Assembly (NCBI GenBank): GCA_017882935.1
Contig: JADGOP010000173.1
Coordinates: 1 to 5,827, forward strand
Direction of reading: 5' to 3'
DNA length: 5,827 bases
DNA from: Actinomycetota bacterium
GTDB lineage: Bacteria > Actinomycetota > Acidimicrobiia > Acidimicrobiales > Iamiaceae
Under the pieces are notes generated by a model. It worked only from the letters and a program-made list of their open reading frames with translations. It made no database searches and was not told where the DNA came from. Positions 1 through 4,693 of this stretch are shown here, piece by piece. The translations under genes and the position numbers were made by a program. How positions within the stretch are numbered: the first letter of the stretch is position 1; each line of letters begins with the position of its first letter.

Positions 1-402
1 AAGGAGGGCATGTACACCTACGTGACGGTGGACCCGGCGCCCGCCAGCGTCGCGGCCACCGCGCTCCCCGCCTCCGGCTCGACGATCAACGCCGTGCTGT
101 CGGAGTGGAAGATCGTCACCCCGACCGTGGTGAAGCCGGGCGTGTACACGTACCACATGACCAACGTGGGCACGATGGAGCACGAGATGCTCGTGATGAA
201 GACCGACCTGCCCGCCGACCAGCTGCCGCTGAAGGGCGGCGACATCGACGAGGAGGCCCTCCCGCCGATCAGCGACGGGGAGAACATCCCCCCGGGCAAG
301 TCGCAGGATCGCAAGATCGACCTGTCGAAGCCCGGCACCTACCTGTTCGTGTGCAACATCCCCGGGCACTTCAAGGCCGGCATGTACACCTACGTCACGG
401 TG
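1..402 (+). repeat. Tandem cupredoxin domain repeat, 372-base period
   Basis: Bases 1-30 and 373-402 match at 27 of 30 positions by hand count and are exactly 124 codons apart. Both encode the K-x-G-MYTYVTV ending of a cupredoxin domain. The near-identity at DNA level, including synonymous positions, suggests internal domain duplication that is fairly recent or kept uniform by gene conversion. Only the last 30 bases of the upstream unit are visible. Confidence 0.7.
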
Positions 403-408
403 CGCTGA
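1..408 (+). CDS. Cupredoxin-domain protein, 3' part (5' end outside window)
   Basis: The reading frame is open from base 1, so the ATG at base 10 is internal and the true start lies upstream. The visible 135 residues hold the last strand of one cupredoxin domain (KEGMYTYVTV, residues 1-10), an Ala/Pro-rich linker to about residue 26, and one complete cupredoxin domain. In that domain His61 (in MEHEM), Cys118, His123 and Met128 form the classical type 1 copper set, with C-x4-H-x4-M in CNIPGHFKAGM. The same GMYTYVTV ending occurs 124 residues apart, so the protein has at least two tandem domains. Small cupredoxins of this kind are usually exported and carry electrons or bind copper outside the membrane; no signal peptide is visible because the N-terminus is missing. 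The redox partner is unknown. The gene converges with the fluC pair, with a 24-base gap. Family assignment is confident; exact role is not. Confidence 0.88.
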   Translation, partial: KEGMYTYVTVDPAPASVAATALPASGSTINAVLSEWKIVTPTVVKPGVYTYHMTNVGTMEHEMLVMKTDLPADQLPLKGGDIDEEALPPISDGENIPPGKSQDRKIDLSKPGTYLFVCNIPGHFKAGMYTYVTVR

Positions 409-437
409 GCCCCTGATCCGGCGGCCGGCTCCTCAGC
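404..437. terminator. Possible bidirectional terminator between convergent genes
   Basis: An outer stem GCTGAG (404-409) / CTCAGC (432-437) encloses a short inner stem CCGG (418-421) / CCGG (425-428). The outer arms contain the cupredoxin stop codon and the stop codon of the downstream fluC gene. The symmetry would let it act on both converging transcripts. The stems are short and no T-run follows, so this is only a candidate. Confidence 0.3.
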
Positions 438-810
438 CGAGCGAGGCCAGGAACAGGCCCAGCGCGGCGGCTGCGAGGCCGACGGCCAGGCTCGCCACCA
501 CGTTGCGGGCGGCGTCGCCGGTGTCGCCCTCCTCGACGAGGCGCACCGTCTCGAACGAGAACGTCGAGAAGGTCGTGTAGGCGCCGCACAAGCCGGTGCC
601 GAGGATGGTCCGGGCCGCGGGTGAGAGCCCGTGGTGCAGGGCCAGGCCGGTGAGCACGCCGAGCACGAACGAGCCCGACACGTTGACGGCGAACGTGCCC
701 CAGGGATAGGCGCCACCCGTGCGGTCCTGCACGAAGCCGTCGAGCAGGTACCGCACCGGTGCGCCGATGGCGCCCGCCACCACGAACCCGACCCACACCA
801 GCGGCGTCAC
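433..810 (-). CDS. fluC: Fluoride channel FluC/CrcB, second of a tandem pair
   Basis: This 125-residue membrane protein is of the FluC (CrcB) family. These are small four-helix dual-topology proteins that dimerise to form two F- pores and expel fluoride from the cytoplasm. Family motifs are all present: GAIGAPVRY (13-21), the pore Asn in FAVNVSGSF (Asn43), and the phenylalanine-box and central Na+-site segment AYTTFSTF (77-84). Length is normal for the family. The start is a GTG whose last two bases overlap the stop of the upstream fluC gene (GTGA), which implies one transcript and translational coupling. An in-frame reading extends far upstream, but only the GTG at 810-808 gives a normal FluC N-terminus. 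Together with its neighbour it may form a heterodimer, as is thought for paired fluC genes in other Gram-positive bacteria; each copy keeps the key residues, so homodimers are also possible. Confidence 0.93.
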   Translation of the reverse strand: MTPLVWVGFVVAGAIGAPVRYLLDGFVQDRTGGAYPWGTFAVNVSGSFVLGVLTGLALHHGLSPAARTILGTGLCGAYTTFSTFSFETVRLVEEGDTGDAARNVVASLAVGLAAAALGLFLASLG

Positions 811-1355
811 GGTCCCACCACCGCCCGGCGATCGCGCACGGGCAGCCACCGACCGGCCGCCAGCCCGGCCCAGGCCGCACCCAGGCCGCACACCAGGCTG
901 GCGAGCACGTAGCCGGCTGCGGTCGCGCCGTGGCCTCCGCTCACGAGCTGGTCCGTCTCCACCATGAAGGTGGAGAAGGTGGTGTAGGCCCCCAGGAAGC
1001 CGGTCGCCACGAAGGGCCGCAGGTAGCGGGTGGGCGGGAAGCGCTCGAGGATCAGCACCAGCAGGAGCCCGAGGGCGAAGCTGCCCGAGACGTTGGTCAG
1101 GAACGTCGCCCACGGGAACGTTCCCGGCCGCACCGGCACCAGGCGGGCCACGCCGTAGCGGGCCGGGGCCCCCAGCGCGCCGCCGAGCGCGATGGCCGCG
1201 AGCACCGCCGGGCGGGCGCGGGTGGGGTGGACGCGGGTGACCGCCGAGGCCACCCGGTCGACGCTCGGCTCGCCCGGGTCGTCGGGCGCGAGGTCGGGAT
1301 CGATCGGCAGCTCGGGGTCGTGCGGCACGTGTCGCGCGTCGCCGGCGTCGTCCAC
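807..1355 (-). CDS. crcB: Fluoride channel FluC/CrcB with acidic N-terminal extension, first of the pair
   Basis: This 182-residue FluC family protein is the first gene of a two-gene fluoride efflux operon. The channel core begins near residue 49 and carries GALGAPARY (59-67), the pore Asn88 in FLTNVSGSF, and AYTTFSTF (123-130), so it looks functional. Before the core lie about 48 extra residues rich in Asp, Pro and Glu (for example PIDPDLAPDDPGEP), predicted soluble, which the second copy lacks. The start is GTG at 1355-1353, chosen because AGGAGGT sits five bases upstream. The stop overlaps the GTG start of the second fluC by GTGA. The gene is divergent from the first discoidin gene, with 193 bases between starts. 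I looked for a fluoride riboswitch in that gap and did not find a convincing one. Two copies in tandem suggest a heterodimeric channel, but this is inferred. Confidence 0.92.
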   Translation of the reverse strand: MDDAGDARHVPHDPELPIDPDLAPDDPGEPSVDRVASAVTRVHPTRARPAVLAAIALGGALGAPARYGVARLVPVRPGTFPWATFLTNVSGSFALGLLLVLILERFPPTRYLRPFVATGFLGAYTTFSTFMVETDQLVSGGHGATAAGYVLASLVCGLGAAWAGLAAGRWLPVRDRRAVVGP

Positions 1356-1360
1356 GACCC

Positions 1361-1367
1361 ACCTCCT
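1361..1367 (-). promoter_or_regulatory. Ribosome binding site of first fluC gene
   Basis: On the minus strand AGGAGGT lies five bases before the GTG at 1355. It is a near-perfect Shine-Dalgarno and fixes the non-ATG start, so the long acidic N-terminal extension is translated. Confidence 0.75.
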
Positions 1368-1389
1368 CGTCCGTTGCCCTCTGATCGGG

Positions 1390-1406
1390 ACCCGTTTCTA
1401 CCCGTT
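1390..1406. repeat. Two ACCCGTT direct repeats upstream of fluC
   Basis: ACCCGTT occurs at 1390-1396 and 1400-1406, ten bases apart, which is about one helical turn. The second copy partly overlaps a minus-strand TAGAAA (1400-1395) that could be a weak -10 for the fluC pair. It could be an activator or repressor site, but the repeat is short and may be chance. Confidence 0.25.
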
Positions 1407-1445
1407 CGCAGGCCTCCACCGATGCGCGGGGCCGAAGCCGGCAGC

Positions 1446-1454
1446 TGCTACCGT
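1446..1454 (+). promoter_or_regulatory. Candidate extended -10 promoter of discoidin gene 1
   Basis: TGCTACCGT fits the extended -10 pattern TGnTAnnnT. The matching TGCTACCTT stands at the same place before gene 2, and similarity between the two cassettes starts here. Transcription would begin near 1461. No good -35 is visible, which extended -10 promoters can tolerate. Confidence 0.45.
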
Positions 1455-1460
1455 GCTGCA

Positions 1461-1548
1461 ACTTGTCGCCGACCGGCGGTACGACACAGCGTCGCAGGCG
1501 CACCGGGATCCGCGAGAGCGGCCCGTACAAAGGGCTCATGGGAGGGTC
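1461..1548 (+). promoter_or_regulatory. Structured 5' leader of discoidin gene 1
   Basis: Two hairpins can be drawn. The first is TGTCGCC / GGCGGTA around a GACC loop (1464-1481), with G-T pairs near its base. The second is CGGG-AT-CCGC / GCGG-CCCG (1504-1525), closed by a GAGA (GNRA) tetraloop with a two-base AT bulge. Both recur in the leader of gene 2 at nearly the same distance from the start. The 23 bases at 1461-1483 are identical in both copies. The leader ends in GGGAGGG three bases or fewer before the ATG, an unusually tight Shine-Dalgarno spacing that is also kept in both copies. I recognise no known riboswitch class. The element could also work on DNA, since CGCCGACCGGCG (1467-1478) is a palindrome around a two-base centre. 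Confidence 0.5.
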
Positions 1549-2190
1549 ATGGATTCCATCACGGAACAAGAGGAGCACGACGCATCGCGCCGCAGCCTCA
1601 TGAAGAAGGCCGTCGTCGCAGGCGCGGTCGTGTGGACCGCTCCCGTCGTGATGTCGGCACCCGCCGCCTTCGCCGCCGGCAGCGTGCCCCCCACCACCCC
1701 CAACCCGACCCTGCCGCCGAGCGACACCAACCTGGCCCTGGCGAGCCTGGGCTCGACGGCCACGATGTCGAGCACGCCGGCCTACCCCGCAAACATCTGG
1801 GCCTCGAACAACGGTCCCCAGCTCGGCATCGACGGGAACACCACGTCGACCTGGGCATTCGCGGGAGACGGCAGCACGCTCCCGAGCAACTCGATCTTCC
1901 ACACCGACATCGGTGTCGCTGAGTGGTGGCAGGTCCACCTCGCTGCCTCGGCGACGATCGACAAGATCGTCCTCTACAACCGCACCGACGGCGGATTCCA
2001 GACCCGGGCGCAGAACATCGAGCTGTTCATCAACGGCGTCAGCCAGGGCATCATCCCCGGCACCACGGGCAGCTGGAACACCGTCACGTGGACGCTCCCG
2101 TCGCCCGTCAACGGTCAGGATGTCCGTCTCGTGAACGGCGGCGGTGCGAACTACTTCCACCTCGCCGAAGTCGAGGTCTGGGGCCACTGA
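1549..2190 (+). CDS. Tat-exported discoidin-like (F5/8 type C) domain protein, copy 1
   Basis: A 213-residue secreted protein. Residues 1-12 are acidic. SRRSLMKK (13-20) is a good twin-arginine motif, followed by a hydrophobic stretch and a likely signal peptidase site after AFA (about residue 42). A Pro/Thr linker (VPPTTPNPTLPPSD) leads to one galactose-binding-like fold of the F5/8 type C / fucolectin type, residues about 61-212. Family hallmarks are the IDGN segment (94-97), EWWQVHL (125-131), IDKIVLYNRTD (137-147), RAQNI (153-157) and the terminal FHLAEVEVWG. Such domains bind sugars or other surface ligands; no catalytic domain, anchor or transmembrane segment is present, so a secreted lectin or adhesin-like role is inferred and the ligand is unknown. 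There are no cysteines. The start is set by the Tat signal and by its match to copy 2. It is probably its own transcription unit, with its own promoter and terminator. Confidence 0.85.
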   Translation: MDSITEQEEHDASRRSLMKKAVVAGAVVWTAPVVMSAPAAFAAGSVPPTTPNPTLPPSDTNLALASLGSTATMSSTPAYPANIWASNNGPQLGIDGNTTSTWAFAGDGSTLPSNSIFHTDIGVAEWWQVHLAASATIDKIVLYNRTDGGFQTRAQNIELFINGVSQGIIPGTTGSWNTVTWTLPSPVNGQDVRLVNGGGANYFHLAEVEVWGH

Positions 2191-2229
2191 CCCCACCGCC
2201 TGCCCCGACAGGCACCCTGTCCCTGCAAG

Positions 2230-2267
2230 GCGGATGAGCTCCCGGGAATGCCCGGGAGCTCATCCGC
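2230..2267 (+). terminator. Strong hairpin terminator after discoidin gene 1
   Basis: GCGGATGAGCTCCCGGG (2230-2246) and its exact complement (2251-2267) form a perfect 17-base-pair stem with an AATG loop, 39 bases after the stop codon. No T-run follows, as is common for high-GC actinobacterial terminators. It lies just before the promoter of copy 2, so the two genes are likely transcribed separately. Confidence 0.8.
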
Positions 2268-2285
2268 GTCAGCGCCACCACGGTG

Positions 2286-2294
2286 TGCTACCTT
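2286..2294 (+). promoter_or_regulatory. Candidate extended -10 promoter of discoidin gene 2
   Basis: TGCTACCTT fits TGnTAnnnT and is the counterpart of TGCTACCGT before gene 1. It begins 19 bases after the terminator of gene 1, and transcription would begin near 2301. No clear -35 is seen. Confidence 0.45.
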
Positions 2295-2300
2295 CGCTGC

Positions 2301-2390
2301 ACTTGTCGCCGACCGGCGGTACGGCACGTGCGCCGGCAGGCGCAGCGGGATCCGCGAGAGCGGCTCGTTCATAGGGCTCATGGGAGGGTC
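2301..2390 (+). promoter_or_regulatory. Structured 5' leader of discoidin gene 2
   Basis: This is the counterpart of the leader of gene 1. It has the same first hairpin (2304-2321) and the same GAGA-capped hairpin CGGG-AT-CCGC / GCGG-CTCG (2346-2367). The outer stem differs from copy 1 only by C-to-T at 2365, which turns a G-C pair into G-T, so pairing is kept. The spacer between the hairpins has changed more freely and has small insertions and deletions. The final 18 or so bases up to the ATG, including GGGAGGG, are the same as in copy 1. Confidence 0.5.
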
Positions 2391-3026
2391 ATGGACACCA
2401 TCACGGAACCCGAGGAGCACGACGCATCGCGTCGCAACCTCATGAAGAAGGCCGTCGTCGCCGGCGCGGTCGTGTGGACCGCTCCCGTCGTGATGTCGGC
2501 ACCCGCCGCCTTCGCCGCCGGCAGCGTGCCCCCCACCACCCCGAACCCGACCCTGCCGCCGAGCGACACCAACCTGGCCCCGGGGCACACCGCCTCGATG
2601 TCGAGCGTGTATGCCTCGCCGTGCAACTCGGCGGCGCTGGGCAACGACGGCCTGTCGACGCAGGCCAACCCCACCAACGGCGGCCTGTCGTACCAGAACT
2701 GGAACTTCGCCAACCCGTGCAACACCAACTCGATCTTCCACACCGACACCGGTCCCGGTGAGTGGTGGCAGGTCGACCTGGGGAGCTCCTTCACGATCGA
2801 CAAGATCGTGCTCTACAACCGCATCGACAACAGCGCCCAGACCCGGGCCCAGAACATCACGCTGTCCATCGACGGGGTCAGCCAAGGCATCATCCCCGGC
2901 ACCATCGGCAGCTGGAACAGCGTGACCTGGACCCTTCCGTCGCCCGTCGTCGGCCAGGTGATCCGCGTGACCAACGGGGTCACCAACTACTTCCACCTCG
3001 CCGAAGTCGAGGTCTGGGGCCACTGA
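2391..3026 (+). CDS. Tat-exported discoidin-like (F5/8 type C) domain protein, copy 2
   Basis: A 211-residue paralogue of the gene just upstream. It has the same acidic start, twin-arginine motif SRRNLMKK (13-20), AFA cleavage site near residue 42 and Pro/Thr linker. The discoidin-like domain spans about 61-210 with EWWQVDLGSSFTIDKIVLYN (124-143), RAQNI and the same FHLAEVEVWGH end; its WWQVDLG is closer to the family consensus than WWQVHLA in copy 1. Residues 64-112 barely align with copy 1 and contain the only two cysteines, Cys78 and Cys110, which could form a disulfide after export. From residue 113 on, about three quarters of residues match copy 1. The role is inferred to be secreted ligand or glycan binding, probably with a different specificity from copy 1. 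The gene is closed by its own terminator and is not part of the cyd operon. Confidence 0.86.
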   Translation: MDTITEPEEHDASRRNLMKKAVVAGAVVWTAPVVMSAPAAFAAGSVPPTTPNPTLPPSDTNLAPGHTASMSSVYASPCNSAALGNDGLSTQANPTNGGLSYQNWNFANPCNTNSIFHTDTGPGEWWQVDLGSSFTIDKIVLYNRIDNSAQTRAQNITLSIDGVSQGIIPGTIGSWNSVTWTLPSPVVGQVIRVTNGVTNYFHLAEVEVWGH

Positions 3027-3070
3027 CCCCGCCGCCTGTCCCGGCCGGCAGCACGACCCCACGTTCCGAG

Positions 3071-3101
3071 CCGAGCTCCCGGGACCTCTCCGGGAGCTCG
3101 G
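3071..3101 (+). terminator. Hairpin terminator after discoidin gene 2
   Basis: CCGAGCTCCCGG (3071-3082) pairs perfectly with CCGGGAGCTCGG (3090-3101), and G-T pairs can extend it at both ends. No T-run follows. The core GAGCTCCCGG / CCGGGAGCTC is shared with the terminator of copy 1, so the terminator was duplicated with the gene. It separates the discoidin cassette from the cyd operon. Confidence 0.75.
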
Positions 3102-3182
3102 TCGCGTCCGGGACCTGACGCGGCCCTGGCTGGAGCGACCTCCGTCACCCCGCCCGGGGGACGTTCGGCCCTTCCTTTCCGA

Positions 3183-3199
3183 TGTCTGTGAACGGACAC
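3183..3199. promoter_or_regulatory. Possible operator upstream of cydA
   Basis: TGTCTGTGAACGGACA (3183-3198) is an imperfect inverted repeat with one T-G mismatch, 33 bases before the cydA start. It contains TGTGAAC, which equals one half-site of the redox regulator Rex (known to control cyd genes in Streptomyces), but the second Rex half-site is absent. It may be a weak Rex site, a site for another regulator, or chance. Confidence 0.25.
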
Positions 3200-3231
3200 T
3201 CGGGAGGAAGCCGATCGGAGGTCCGCGCCCC

Positions 3232-4680
3232 ATGCACACCCTTGCGCTGCAGCCAGTGTCCATCGCCCGTTGGCAGTTCGGGATCACGACCGTCTACCAC
3301 TACCTGTTCGTGCCCCTCACGCTCGGGCTCTCGTGGATCGTGGCCGTGCTGCACAGCGCCTGGTACCGCACCGGCGACGAGCGCTGGCGGCGCCAGACGA
3401 AGTTCTGGGGCAAGTTGTTCCTCATCAACTTCGCCATGGGCGTGGTCACCGGCATCGTGCAGGAGTTCCAGTTCGGCATGGCCTGGAGCGCGTACAGCCG
3501 CTTCGTCGGCGACGTGTTCGGCGCCCCGCTGGCCATGGAGGCGCTCGCCGCGTTCTTCCTCGAGTCCACGTTCCTGGGCCTCTGGATCTTCGGTTGGGAC
3601 CGGCTGCCCAAGAAGGTCCACCTGGCCACGATCTGGCTGGTGGCCTTCGGCACCAACCTCTCGGCGTTCTTCATCCTGGCCGCCAACTCGTGGATGCAGC
3701 ACCCGGTCGGGGTCACCTACAACGCCGCGAAGCACCGTGCCGAGCTCACCTCCATCTGGAAGGTGCTCACCAACAACACCGTCCTGTACGCCTTCCCCCA
3801 CACCCTGACCGCGGCCTTCATGACCGCGGGCATGTTCGTGGTGGGCATCTCCGCCTGGCAGATCCACAAGGCGCGCAAGGGCACCACCGACGACGACCGC
3901 GCCGCCTTCCGGCCGGTCATGCGCGGCGCCATGGTGTTCGTGCTCGTCGGCGGCCTCGGCGTCGCCGGCACCGGTCACCTGCAGACCAGGCTCATGATCA
4001 AGCAGCAGCCCATGAAGATGGCGGCTGCCGAGGCGCTGTGCACCACCACCAGGCGCGCCGGCTTCTCGATCCTGGCCCTCGGTGACGTCGGCAGCGAGTG
4101 CAGCGTCCGCACCCTCGACATCCCCGGTGGGCTGTCGTTCCTCGCGAGCGACAACTTCGACTCCACCGTCAAGGGCGTGCACAACCTGCAGGCCGAGTAC
4201 ACGGCCCGCTACGGCCCGGGGAACTACCGACCCAACCTCGCGATCACGTACTGGTCGTTCCGCTTCATGATCGGGTTCGGCCTGCTCGCCGCAGCGGTCG
4301 CGGCGTGGGGGCTGTGGTTGACCCGCAAGGGCCGCACCCCGACGGGGCGCTGGTTCACCCGCCTCGCGGTGTGGGGCATCGCCACCCCGTTCCTGGCGAA
4401 CACCATGGGCTGGATCTTCACCGAGATGGGACGCCAGCCGTGGATCGTGGCGCCCAACCCCACCGGCCTCGACGCGGTGCGCATGTTCACCGCTGAAGGC
4501 GTGTCAGGGTCGGTGTCGGCCCTCACGCTGCTCATCTCGGTGATCGTCTTCACCGTCCTCTACGGCGTCCTCGCCGTCGTGGAGGTCGGGCTGCTGCTCC
4601 GCACCGTGCGCAACGGTCCCGACGGCACCATCACCGCCCCCGCCGACGAGCACGGCGAGCGCCTGAGCTTCGCGTACTGA
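3232..4680 (+). CDS. cydA: Cytochrome bd quinol oxidase subunit I
   Basis: This 482-residue membrane subunit oxidises quinol and holds hemes b558, b595 and d, reducing O2 to water with high affinity and without proton pumping. The expected ligands are all present, offset by four from E. coli: His23 (b595 side, in VYHYLFVPLTLG), His190 (b558, in AFPHTLTAAF), Glu103 and Glu111 (MEALAAFFLEST). The RxM pair of heme b558 is Arg344/Met346 in WSFRFMIGFG. The quinol-loop residues of KxxxxE are Lys262 and Glu267, and GRQPW is at 400-404. The protein is about 40 residues shorter than E. coli CydA, which fits the short Q-loop class typical of actinobacteria. Cys270 and Cys290 flank the Q-loop (see findings). 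The ATG is supported by GGAGGT nine bases upstream. It is the first gene of cydABD, with cydB 13 bases downstream. Confidence 0.97.
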   Translation: MHTLALQPVSIARWQFGITTVYHYLFVPLTLGLSWIVAVLHSAWYRTGDERWRRQTKFWGKLFLINFAMGVVTGIVQEFQFGMAWSAYSRFVGDVFGAPLAMEALAAFFLESTFLGLWIFGWDRLPKKVHLATIWLVAFGTNLSAFFILAANSWMQHPVGVTYNAAKHRAELTSIWKVLTNNTVLYAFPHTLTAAFMTAGMFVVGISAWQIHKARKGTTDDDRAAFRPVMRGAMVFVLVGGLGVAGTGHLQTRLMIKQQPMKMAAAEALCTTTRRAGFSILALGDVGSECSVRTLDIPGGLSFLASDNFDSTVKGVHNLQAEYTARYGPGNYRPNLAITYWSFRFMIGFGLLAAAVAAWGLWLTRKGRTPTGRWFTRLAVWGIATPFLANTMGWIFTEMGRQPWIVAPNPTGLDAVRMFTAEGVSGSVSALTLLISVIVFTVLYGVLAVVEVGLLLRTVRNGPDGTITAPADEHGERLSFAY

Positions 4681-4693
4681 GGGAAGGACGAAC

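Larger units (their letters stand above)
1446..3101 (+). repeat. Tandem duplication of a whole promoter-leader-gene-terminator cassette
   Basis: Unit 1 (about 1446-2267) and unit 2 (about 2286-3101) have the same order of parts: TGCTACC element, leader with two hairpins, Tat signal and linker, discoidin-like domain, and a terminator whose core is GAGCTCCCGG / CCGGGAGCTC. The gene starts are 842 bases apart. Similarity begins abruptly at the candidate -10; the bases upstream of each (for example 1425-1445 against 2265-2285) do not resemble each other. Identity is uneven. The first 186 coding bases differ at about 8 positions by hand count, the next ~150 bases hardly align, and the last ~300 bases are similar again, followed by a shared post-stop stretch CTGACCCC. 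Confidence 0.85.

Noticed and set aside
1356..1450. A fluoride (crcB) riboswitch upstream of the fluC pair.
   Set aside because: The minus strand has some G-rich and GATCAG-like pieces, but I could not place the conserved GGnGAUGG start or the GAUGRC segment in order.
1538..1603. A short out-of-frame ORF (about 21 codons, starting MGGSW) overlapping the start of each discoidin gene, present in both copies.
   Set aside because: Its conservation follows from the near-identical main coding sequence and leader. It has no separate Shine-Dalgarno of good spacing, though leader-peptide coupling cannot be fully excluded.
433..2196. A 587-codon open frame on the minus strand running from the second fluC through the first fluC and antisense to discoidin gene 1.
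   Set aside because: Only the last 125 codons look like a protein (FluC). The rest is Arg/Gly/Pro-rich translation typical of the wrong frame in high-GC DNA, and it overlaps two well-supported genes.
1446..3101. The duplicated cassette as a mobile element or integron-like gene cassette.
   Set aside because: No transposase, integrase, terminal inverted repeats or recombination site was seen at the unit borders; simple tandem duplication explains the layout.
3145..4182. A 345-codon minus-strand open frame opposite cydA.
   Set aside because: It is antisense to the well-conserved cydA, and its His/Glu/Gly-rich composition is typical of a shadow frame.
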